A stretch of 64,000 nt of DNA from contig NZ_JHVH01000018.1 in assembly GCF_000620045.1 (NCBI RefSeq), positions 29,720 to 93,719 of the forward strand. The letters run 5' to 3'. The notes below the pieces were generated by a model that was not told where the DNA came from, made no database searches, and saw nothing but the letters and a program-made list of their open reading frames with translations. A program made the translations under genes and the position numbers. Below, in pieces: positions 11,701 to 17,232 of the stretch (position 1 is the first letter of the stretch; every line of letters begins with the position of its first letter). The stretch comes from Halomonas halodenitrificans DSM 735. GTDB taxonomy: Bacteria; Pseudomonadota; Gammaproteobacteria; Pseudomonadales; Halomonadaceae.

Positions 11701-13483
11701 CTCCGTTCTCCCCCTTTCCGTTCTCCCCCTTTCCGTTTCCGTTTTCATTACGCCCCTCGAGCTCGGCGCGCAGGGAGAAGTCGGCGTGGCGCTGGAAGAG
11801 GGCGTCCACCTCGTCCACGGCGGCGGCGAAGACGGCGGAGCCGGCCAGCAGGTCGGCGCCCATGCGCTCCCACTGACAGCCGTTGCCGGCATAGATGAAG
11901 CCGGGGGCGCTGGGCGTCGACAGGCGCTTGCCGGGCACCACCTCGGGCGGGTCCGCCTGGTCGGCATCGGCGAAGGCCGCCAGCCGGCGGGCGGCCTCGG
12001 CCTTGCTGTCGGCGAACAGCAGGGCGCCATCGGGGTGATGCTCGCGGTGGCGATACAGGGTATGGGCGATGTCGTAGAGGTCGGCGTCGGCGTGCTCGAG
12101 CCAGGCGGCCAGGTCGCCGGCCATCGCCCGCAGGGCGGGCTCGCCGCGCGCCGAGAGGCGCAGCGGTAAAGGGCCACGCAGGGCGGGCTCGACGGGAGCC
12201 GCCGGCGTCGAGGGCGGGCTTTCGAGGATCACATGGGCGTTGGCGCCGCCGAAGCCGAAGGAGTTGACGCCGATGACCAGGCGCCCCTCGGGCCTCAGGG
12301 GATAGGCCCGGGTCACGACTTCGAGATTCCACTCGTCGAACTTGATATGAGGATTGAGCTTGCGAATGCCGATGGTGGCCGGCACCTCGCGGTGTTGCAG
12401 GCTATACAGCGCCTTGGCCAGGCCGGCGACGCCGGAGGCGGTCTCCAGGTGGCCGACGTTGCTCTTGACCGAGCCGATGGGCAGCGGGGCCCGGCGATGC
12501 TTGGCCAGGGCCTCGCCGATGGCGCGGGTCTCGATGGGGTCGCCCACCGCGGTGCCGGTGCCGTGGGCCTCCAGGTAGTCGATCTCGTCGGGGGCGATGC
12601 CGGCCCGTTCGTAGGCCTGGCGCATCAGTGCCGCCTGGGCACTGGGGTTGGGGACGGTCAGCCCGGACTTGTGGCCATCGGTATTGACCGATGACCCCGC
12701 CACCACGGCCAGGATGGGGTCGCCATCGGCCAGCGCCTTGGCGTAGTCCTTGAGCAGGAAGAGGCCGGCGCCCTCGGAGCGCACATAGCCGTCGCCGTCG
12801 GCGTCGAACACCTGGCAGCGCCCCGTGGCGGAGAGCATGCTCGCCTTGGAGAAGATGATAAAGCCGTAGGGATGCAGGTGCAGGCTGATGCCGCCGGCCA
12901 GCGCCATGTCGGTCTCGCCGGCGCGGATCGCCTGGCAGGCCTGATGAAAGGCCACCAGCGACGACGAGCAGGCGGTGTCCAGCGACATGCTCGGCCCGTG
13001 GAGATCAAACGCATAGGAGAGCCGGTTGGAGGCGATGCTGGAGGTGTTGCCGGTGGCAGTGGAGGCGTCGATGGCTGCCATGTCATCGGCCAGGCGGTAG
13101 GAGTAATCCAGGCTGGCGATGCCCAGAAAGACGCCGCATTGGCTGCCGCGCAGTGAGGCGGGCACCACGCCGGCGCTTTCCATGGCCTCCCAGGCCAGCT
13201 CCAGCAGCATGCGCTGCTGGGGATCCATGCTGGTGGCTTCCCGGGGCGAGATGCCGAAGAAGTCGGCATCGAAGCCGCTGATATCGCCCAGGCTGCCGGC
13301 GGCGAAACTCACGCTGGTGCCGGGATGGCGGCGGTCGGGATGCTGGTAGGCTTCCTGGCTCCAGCGGTCCTCGGCGACGCGGGTCACCAGGTCCTTTTCG
13401 GCCTGCAGGTCCTGCCAGAACGTTTCAGGGGTGGTGCCAGGGAAACGGTGGGCGGCGCCGATGATGGCAACACGTCTAGTCAT
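5789..13483 (-). CDS. Iterative-type reducing polyketide/fatty acid synthase, RkpA-like
   Basis: Single-module megasynthase of 2564 residues. Domains in order: ketosynthase (about 1-430; DTACSSS with Cys172, EAHGTG His307, NVGHLE His345); acyltransferase (about 520-850; GHSVGE serine near 647); dehydratase (about 915-1190; LADHVVGDGAVFPGAG); a region of about 1250-1800 with no intact motifs, probably a decayed methyltransferase and pseudo-KR; enoylreductase (about 1835-2140; HGAAGGVGIAA); ketoreductase (about 2165-2380; GGLGGFGL and YVAANHWLE); and ACP (about 2450-2540; GFDSLMGVEL). All reductive domains appear intact, so a saturated or modified fatty chain is expected. The ATG overlaps the upstream gene by 8 bases. 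Oddities: a five-residue-unit Gly/Asn/Glu repeat inside the AT, and two in-frame clusters of the GGGGTCAGACCCC palindrome (residues about 1576-1609 and 1638-1660). Confidence 0.93.
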   Translation of the reverse strand: MTRRVAIIGAAHRFPGTTPETFWQDLQAEKDLVTRVAEDRWSQEAYQHPDRRHPGTSVSFAAGSLGDISGFDADFFGISPREATSMDPQQRMLLELAWEAMESAGVVPASLRGSQCGVFLGIASLDYSYRLADDMAAIDASTATGNTSSIASNRLSYAFDLHGPSMSLDTACSSSLVAFHQACQAIRAGETDMALAGGISLHLHPYGFIIFSKASMLSATGRCQVFDADGDGYVRSEGAGLFLLKDYAKALADGDPILAVVAGSSVNTDGHKSGLTVPNPSAQAALMRQAYERAGIAPDEIDYLEAHGTGTAVGDPIETRAIGEALAKHRRAPLPIGSVKSNVGHLETASGVAGLAKALYSLQHREVPATIGIRKLNPHIKFDEWNLEVVTRAYPLRPEGRLVIGVNSFGFGGANAHVILESPPSTPAAPVEPALRGPLPLRLSARGEPALRAMAGDLAAWLEHADADLYDIAHTLYRHREHHPDGALLFADSKAEAARRLAAFADADQADPPEVVPGKRLSTPSAPGFIYAGNGCQWERMGADLLAGSAVFAAAVDEVDALFQRHADFSLRAELEGRNENGNGKGENGKGENGEGANGAGANIEGAESRLARTEIAQPTLFAVQVGLTQLLRHHGIEPAAVAGHSVGEVAAAWACGALRLDEAVRVIYFRSHYQGKTRGQGQMSAVALGETEIRDWLATGDYPGVHLAGINSARGVTLAGDADALERLEQALKEAGSIAKRLPLDYAFHSPAMNGIEAGVLASLADIAPQAETLPFVSTVTGERLAGTELDAAYWWHNIRRPVRFDAAIEALIDDGTRLFIEIGAHPILRRYLSDALGARECDGRVLATLERDKPAEACMDRAIGQALLSGMPLDERRWFPVASRLVKPPRYPWQREHYWATGTAQGQKLLERDYEHPLLGYRLAQHDGTWESQLDTGRLPWLADHVVGDGAVFPGAGFAELALAAARHRRDADCLDIEELEIRAPLLLDGQHGRRLRLHLARDDGRLEIRSREPLADGEWQLNAVARVMEQSRGFLLRRSAPALPAREPDITLAEHLAEAEHLGLHYGPAFQAISRAWVEGDSILGTVEPPAAIEGTLGAMNLHPGILDSAFQLFIPLLAQEARRQGIHGDAMAFVPVRVGRLQLLTDGGVPALAHARMLKRAPHSFTADFELFDADGRAVAVLSETRFKAIRLRRQHHQRLSYLDVALTPAPRQGGGETLDLNALYAAMPGLLDDFTRLTGGRYAGEVDPLLDSLADAFAVETLQRLNGGATLTPARYRELTGAHLDGRRLLDQLLAQLEAAGRLTVDEHGWHLSDDAAERVAPEAIWQLLVHDYPDHFAPIQRLGRFGLHLDALLTDRATADDLGLTAEVLAHLTRQLPGAAGWQAIAGALRQALPRVLETLPTGQRLGLLEAGAAAPALGERLCDLLDPDRCDYAILGAGEQAWHQAEQLQQRFPLIDIARLEEESDTPAAEPGSARLALISLEPGHRQRNRRLLQAASRRLAPGAHLLVVGTQPSAWLDTLLATPGLEDHGTLLQAMESDDVTTELDALGARHIDRIPLEDDERGAYLIHAQWGQTPHQGSHLESDPQPLGSDPQPLGSDPDFQLVADATSRPLAERLAAGLTAHGHQVHIAQWGQTPHLGSDPDLHIGVRPQGSILVDLRGGERRCEQALQWAQTLEPLGEQASLWLITHGVAPMWQGDSTPDNSDACQGDSAPMDAALWGFGRSLANESTGYAVRLLDLPAGDLDDAVIEALLDELTVPDAETEVVLDAEGQRFATRLRTVPAPAAEPVQAPAVEPFQIPAPENEPGERQTMTLGFELPGQLRHLRWTPMALPRPGAGEVEVDVRATGLNFRDVMYTLGLLSDEAIENGFAGPTLGLEFSGVIAAVGDDITDLAVGDAVVGFGPASFSDRLIASRQAVAPIPEGVSFAAAATIPTTFFTVYYALKHLARLAPGEKILIHGAAGGVGIAAIQVAQWLGAEIHASVGSDEKRDFLRLLGIEHFYDSRALTFGEEILEATAGRGVDVVLNSLAGEAINQNLRALGPFGRFLELGKRDFYANTPIGLRPFRNNLSYFGIDSDQLMKELPELTGQLFGEMMALFQDATLTPLPYTAFASQQVVEAFRYMQQARQIGKVVVTHEQAQIPAPSGDKPRVSLRLPAEASYLVTGGLGGFGLRTARWLADRGARHLILVGRSGAASDEARSGVAELEALGVEVVAAACDITDRRALEALLGECQATLPPLRGVIHAATVIDDGLIRNLDETRLRRVLAPKIDGARHLDELTRDADLDFFVMYSSATTLFGNPGQASYVAANHWLEALAAARRQRGLPATCLRWGAIEDVGFLARNTRTRDALQERLGGSALHSDDALGVMEPLLLGPKEQLGGPSLGVLELDWSALARFLPTAQSPRFSEIARQADDDAHGDESDEDLAALFASLSPEELYAAVTDLLRAELAAILLIDEEKIDTQRSVYEMGFDSLMGVELMTAIEARLGINVPVMVLGEASTIDKLAAVLIRKLQHGGDEEEPAEGDPLTTLTRQHGAEALGQTSEQSEEGEP
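8326..8392. repeat. In-frame 18-base direct repeat in the PKS linker
   Basis: Two copies of GGYGGARTCCCCCTGSCA lie about 40 bases apart, bounded by ATGGGGGCG on both sides. In the PKS frame they encode two QGDSxP segments. They lie just beside the two palindrome clusters, marking this linker as a site of repeated small insertions. Confidence 0.7.
8505..8570. repeat. GGGGTCAGACCCC cluster C inside the PKS gene
   Basis: Three copies of the palindrome (GGGGTCTGACCCC or GGGGTCAGACCCC) occur in 66 bases of PKS coding sequence, read as WGQTP, GSDP and GVRP in the three possible phases. The reading frame stays open because the palindrome has no stop codon in any frame on either strand. Confidence 0.93.
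8657..8756. repeat. GGGGTCAGACCCC cluster D inside the PKS gene
   Basis: Four copies of the palindrome, one decayed to GGGGTCTGACTCC, separated by AAGGGTT or AGGTGT spacers. They encode WGQTP, ESDPQPL, GSDPQPL and GSDP in the PKS. Together with cluster C they flank about 29 residues of probable original pseudo-KR sequence. Confidence 0.93.
11674..11758. repeat. 15-base in-frame tandem repeat inside the PKS acyltransferase domain
   Basis: Degenerate tandem units of CCGTTCTCCCCCTTT encode about five successive five-residue steps (GKGEN, GKGEN, GEGAN, GAGAN, IEGAE) at residues about 575-603. They lie between the start of the AT domain and the QPTLFAVQ block that precedes GHSVGE. The composition is Gly/Asn/Glu and is unlike the rest of the protein, suggesting a surface loop expanded by slippage. 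Confidence 0.85.
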
Positions 13484-15206
13484 TCTTGCTCCTGATGGCT
13501 CCGGGGCTGCCTGTAGGGTCGCGTTTGTCAGATGGTGCCGGTTTGGCGTCGATCAGTAGCTGATCCAGCAGGCACTGGCCGAGTGCCGCCACCTCGAGGG
13601 GCTCATCGCCGGGTGGCGTCGGCGAGGGGCGGCGGCTCGACCAGATGGCATGGCAGGTGTCGCCGCTGGGTGCGCCAATCTTGCGGTACAGATCGTCCAT
13701 GATCGGTACATGGTCACCATACCAGCAGAGCATGCCGTGCCGGGCGTCTGGTGTAGCGGGCGTCAGCTGCCGCTCGAGGCGTTCCAGCATCCGGTCCGCA
13801 TTGCGCAGGTGGCGCAGGTAGACCCTGAGGTCCTCGTTGCCGACGGCCGGCGACGAGGCCGCCAGTCGTGGCGCATCCTTCGGGACGGGACGCTCGAGAT
13901 GCAGGGGGCCGTGATTCTCCATGGTGATCGCGAAGACGAAAAGGGGCCTATTATCGCTGTGATCGAGCAGGGTTCCAACCTTCTCGGCTAACGCGGCGTC
14001 GCTGATGTACTGGCCGTCACGAGAGCACTGGCCGTCACGAGCGGACTGGCCGTCATGCTCGCCGCCCGGGAAGGCCCGGATATCGAGAAATTCATCGAAG
14101 CCCATCTTCGGCATCACGCGATCCCGTCCATAGAAGCTTGCCGGATAGGGGTGAACGCAGACCGTGCGATACCCCAGGGCCTTGAGGCGGCTGGCCAGGG
14201 TGGGCAGGGGGCGGCGAGCCAGTTGGGGATAGGGATTGAAGCGGTGGATGCCGAAGGCATCGGCGGGCAAGCCGGTCAGGAAGGACGCCTCGGTGCGCAC
14301 GGTATTGGCGCCCCAAGCGGGAACGGCAAGCGGCCCCTGGGAAACGGCCTCTTGTGTCAGCCGGTCCCAGGCATCCAGCAAGCCTGGCGGGGTCGCCGGC
14401 AGCCAGCCGCGAGGGTCGAAGAAGGATTCACTCTGTACCACTACCACATGGGGCAGGCGTGCCGGATCGATGGTGGCACCCATCGGCGCATCATCGGGCG
14501 CCGTAAAAGGCGGCGTCTCGAAGGGCGCCGTGAAAGGAGGCGCGTCGTCGGGCGCCGTAAAAGGCGTCGTGTCCTCGGGCGCGATAAAAGGAGCCGCGAG
14601 GCCGGACACGTCCAGCGGGCGCAGGGCGAGGCGGCCGTAGGCCCACAGGGCGGCGGCGAGCCCCAGCCGCTTCAGGTCGTCATGGGGCGCCAGGCTGCAG
14701 GCCGGCAGTTGCCTCAAGGCGGGCAGAAGCAGCAGCAAGGAAGCCGCGACCAGGCCGGCCCCGGCGGCGAGAAACGCCCCGGCGCCGTGCTGCGTGACCA
14801 GTGAGGGTTCGAACCACAGGAAGGCGGCGATGGCCAGGGCCCCGGCACTACTGGCGGCGATGGCGAGCCCGATGCCGAAGAAGGGCACGTACAGCCGCGG
14901 GTGCAGGATGGCATCCAGGAAGTATGCGAAGTCCTGGCAGATAAACGGCTCGTTGAGCGTCGCGGACTTGGTGTTGCTCGTCTGTACCACCACCAGCTGC
15001 AGCGAGACGATAAACATCAGCGCGAACCACGGGCGCTGCAGCACCAGCATGAAGAGGGCGAAGAGCAGCAGCCAGGAGGCCAGGTGCACCCCCTGGGTGG
15101 CCCATGGCCGCCGCCAGACGACGCAGGGCGCCGGGCGCAGCAGGGCCTCCACGCCCAGGGTCAGCAGCCAGCCGATGACCAGCGGCGGCCAGAGGGCGCT
15201 GATCAT
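13476..15206 (-). CDS. Membrane protein with sulfatase/LTA-synthase-like domain, RkpI-like
   Basis: 576-residue integral membrane protein. The N-terminal third holds several hydrophobic segments (starting ISALWPPLVIGWLLTLGVEA). The C-terminal part is an alkaline-phosphatase-superfamily domain: VVVVQSESFFDPRGW near its start, ANTVRTEASFLTG (probable nucleophile threonine), and YGDHVPIMDDLY for metal binding, as in lipoteichoic acid synthases and phosphoglycerol transferases. The ATG at 15206 is chosen because it overlaps the SDR stop (ATGA) and has GGGAG upstream. By position it equals RkpI of the rhizobial capsule locus. Inference: it adds a phosphate- or sulfate-linked group to the lipid or glycan at the periplasmic face. 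Two in-frame tandem repeats lie in loops at residues about 203-241 and 381-399. Confidence 0.85.
   Translation of the reverse strand: MISALWPPLVIGWLLTLGVEALLRPAPCVVWRRPWATQGVHLASWLLLFALFMLVLQRPWFALMFIVSLQLVVVQTSNTKSATLNEPFICQDFAYFLDAILHPRLYVPFFGIGLAIAASSAGALAIAAFLWFEPSLVTQHGAGAFLAAGAGLVAASLLLLLPALRQLPACSLAPHDDLKRLGLAAALWAYGRLALRPLDVSGLAAPFIAPEDTTPFTAPDDAPPFTAPFETPPFTAPDDAPMGATIDPARLPHVVVVQSESFFDPRGWLPATPPGLLDAWDRLTQEAVSQGPLAVPAWGANTVRTEASFLTGLPADAFGIHRFNPYPQLARRPLPTLASRLKALGYRTVCVHPYPASFYGRDRVMPKMGFDEFLDIRAFPGGEHDGQSARDGQCSRDGQYISDAALAEKVGTLLDHSDNRPLFVFAITMENHGPLHLERPVPKDAPRLAASSPAVGNEDLRVYLRHLRNADRMLERLERQLTPATPDARHGMLCWYGDHVPIMDDLYRKIGAPSGDTCHAIWSSRRPSPTPPGDEPLEVAALGQCLLDQLLIDAKPAPSDKRDPTGSPGAIRSKND
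14010..14063. repeat. 18-base tandem repeat in the RkpI-like gene
   Basis: Three 18-base units starting CTGGCCGTCA encode three six-residue steps of the type DGQxxR in the catalytic-domain half of the protein. The second unit adds a cysteine. Gain or loss of units keeps the frame. Confidence 0.85.
14481..14600. repeat. Proline-rich repeat in the RkpI-like gene
   Basis: Repeats of GGCGCCGTAAAAGGCGTCGT and variants encode consecutive PFTAPDDAPP-like segments (residues about 203-241) between the membrane region and the sulfatase domain. They form an extended proline-rich tether of variable length. Confidence 0.85.
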
Positions 15207-15979
15207 GGGCGGCTCCCGTAGCCCATCAGGCCCACCAGGCGCTGGGAGAGCCACGCGGGCAGCACCGCCAGCCACCAGCAGCCGGCATTGAGGAGAAAGG
15301 GGAAGCCGATGCGGGCACGATTACGCTCGACCCCCGCCTTGATGACGCGGGCGGCCCTTTCCGGCGGCCATTCCCAGGGCTTGGGACCGGGCATGGCATG
15401 ACACATGGGCGAGCTCACGTAGCCTGGCATGACGACGCTGACCCCGACGCCATGGGGCGCCAGGTGGCCGCGAAGGCCTTCACCGAAGGCCTTGAGGCCC
15501 GCCTTGCTGGCGCTGTAGCCGGGGGTGGTAGGGAGCCCATGCCAGGCGGCGAGCGAGCTGATGAACACCAGCTGGCCGGCGCCGCGGGCAGCCATGCGGG
15601 GCGCCAGGTAGTTGGCCATGGCCATGGGGGCGCGCAGGTTGATGTCGAGCAGGCCGCTGACCTCACTCCAGGGCTCCAGCTCGGTGGCCGAGGCGACATG
15701 GGTGTTCTGCCCGGCGTTGGCGATGACGATGTCGGGCAGGCCATCGGCCTCGAGGCGCGCCAGCCATTGGAACAGGCTGGCGTCGTCGGTCAGGTCATGC
15801 TGGGCCAGCTCCACCTCGGCACCGCGTTGGCGACAATCGTCGGCCAGGGTCTCAAGGGGTTCGGCGCGGCGGCCGTGCAGTAGCAGGCGCGTGTCGGGCG
15901 CGGCATAGGCCCGGGCCAGGGCGCCGCCGATGGCGCCGCTGGCGCCGGTGATCAGAATCAGGCGACGCGGGGCAGGCAT
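15203..15979 (-). CDS. Short-chain dehydrogenase/reductase, RkpH-like
   Basis: Classical SDR of 258 residues: cofactor motif TGASGAIGG (about 11-19), NAG near residue 90, catalytic serine in FISSLAAW, and YSASK. HGRRAEPL follows the cofactor loop, where an arginine often favours NADP(H). Its first 22 bases overlap the end of kpsS and its stop overlaps the next ATG, so it is firmly within the capsule operon. RkpH in rhizobia is an SDR in the same position. A likely role is reduction of the ketone left by the AONS-like enzyme, as SDR partners do in sphingolipid-type pathways; this is inference from gene order. Confidence 0.88.
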   Translation of the reverse strand: MPAPRRLILITGASGAIGGALARAYAAPDTRLLLHGRRAEPLETLADDCRQRGAEVELAQHDLTDDASLFQWLARLEADGLPDIVIANAGQNTHVASATELEPWSEVSGLLDINLRAPMAMANYLAPRMAARGAGQLVFISSLAAWHGLPTTPGYSASKAGLKAFGEGLRGHLAPHGVGVSVVMPGYVSSPMCHAMPGPKPWEWPPERAARVIKAGVERNRARIGFPFLLNAGCWWLAVLPAWLSQRLVGLMGYGSRP

Positions 15980-17232
15980 GACAGCAAGGTCTCCAGGGGG
16001 GAGTGGTCGGCTTCCAGCCGGGGAACGGCGTTGGTCACGGCCAGCTCGATGCCGGTGCGACAGTAGAAGCCGCCGTTGAGCTGGGTGCAGTGCAACAGGG
16101 TCGTGCGCAGCGCCTGGAAGAGCGCATCGTCGGGCCGGGAGGGTGCCATCCAGAATCGGTCCAGGGGGCCATCGAAGGTCAGACCCGGCAGGGCGTAGAT
16201 CGGGTCGCTCAGGGCTAGCGTCGGGCAGCCGTGCTCCAGGGCGACCAGCCCCGAGGTGCTGTTGACGGTGACCATGCCGGCCGCCTTATCCAGCAGGACG
16301 TTAAGATCGCCGGACTCCAGGTAATCAAGGCGCCCGGCCAGGCCCAGCTCGGCCTCCAGGGCGCGGATGAGGGCGGCATAATCGATCAGCCCCATGTCCA
16401 GGGGGTGGTTCTTGATCACCAGCCGGGCCTCGGGGGCGGCGTGGGCGGCGAAGGAGCGCAGGGTGGTCTCGATGACCTGGCGCATGTCCTTGAACGGCGA
16501 GTGGTCGCGGATCTGGGCGTCGCCGTTAAGCTGCAGGGCCAGCACGAAGTAGGGGGCGGGGCCCGCGACGAGCCGGTGAATGCACTGGCTATCCCGCCGG
16601 CGGCGTCGCGTGAGGCGCAGCCGGGTGAAGCGTCGGACATAGCCTGCGTATTCCCGAGGGGCGGTGATCGGGGCGTGGTTGCGGTAGCCGGGAAAGGCCA
16701 GGGGGTTGGCTAGCCCGGCCAGGTGATAGGCGACATCATGCATGGCGCGCACCCGAAAGCGCGTGCGAAACCTCTGGATCCGGGCCGGCTTGGTCAGTGC
16801 CGCGGCGGCTCGGTGGTACCAGTCCGGGTCCCGGGGCATCGGGGAGTGGCCGTTGACGCCCTCGCGTTCCAGGGTGATCCAGTGGGGGCGCAGGTAGCCC
16901 TCCTCGAAGACATGGTTGCGCACGCCCTGGCGCCGGGCCTCGGCCAGGGCGGGGCGATGCACGGGGCGGCGGTCGCCGAACATCACCTGGTCGGTGATGG
17001 CGTGGCGCCGGTAGAGGGCCGAGAGAAACGCCGGCAGCTGCTCCGGGTGGCCGCGAAAGTCGTGGTGAGACGCCTTGTGATGGCGCATCCCGCGGCGATA
17101 GAGACAGTCGCCGCCGTTGAAGTTGACGACATGCACCCGGTGGCCGCGTTCGCCCAGCCGCTCGGCGAGCCGCTGGAAGAAGGGCGTGCTGGGGCCTTGA
17201 AGCAGGAGAAAGGAGCGTGCCTTGTCGTGCAT
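15958..17232 (-). CDS. kpsS: Capsule polysaccharide Kdo transferase, KpsS family
   Basis: 424 residues. In E. coli group 2 capsules KpsS adds the first beta-Kdo to the lipid anchor and KpsC extends the linker. Recognisable blocks include SFLLLQGPSTPFFQRLAERL at the N terminus, FEEGYLRPHWITLEREGVNG (the conserved E-G-LRP segment), and VTVNSTSGLVALEHGCPTL near residue 325. The ATG immediately follows the kpsC stop (TAGATG). This is the single-domain member of the pair. A rhizobial counterpart would be RkpJ/LpsZ. No polymer-specific glycosyltransferases or export genes (kpsMTED) are in the window. Confidence 0.9.
   Translation of the reverse strand: MHDKARSFLLLQGPSTPFFQRLAERLGERGHRVHVVNFNGGDCLYRRGMRHHKASHHDFRGHPEQLPAFLSALYRRHAITDQVMFGDRRPVHRPALAEARRQGVRNHVFEEGYLRPHWITLEREGVNGHSPMPRDPDWYHRAAAALTKPARIQRFRTRFRVRAMHDVAYHLAGLANPLAFPGYRNHAPITAPREYAGYVRRFTRLRLTRRRRRDSQCIHRLVAGPAPYFVLALQLNGDAQIRDHSPFKDMRQVIETTLRSFAAHAAPEARLVIKNHPLDMGLIDYAALIRALEAELGLAGRLDYLESGDLNVLLDKAAGMVTVNSTSGLVALEHGCPTLALSDPIYALPGLTFDGPLDRFWMAPSRPDDALFQALRTTLLHCTQLNGGFYCRTGIELAVTNAVPRLEADHSPLETLLSCLPRVA

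Noticed and set aside
8732..12169. A 1145-residue open frame on the plus strand opposite the PKS gene
   Set aside because: It is antisense to a complete KS-AT-DH region with clear motifs. High GC at third codon positions keeps such shadow frames open; its sequence is Gly/Ala/Gln-rich with no recognisable domain.
16170..16190. GGTCAGACCC inside kpsS and GGGGTCTGACC inside yejF (near 23848)
   Set aside because: Single partial matches without a second copy or the flanking G/C bases; they fit normal coding sequence and are not counted as members of the repeat family.
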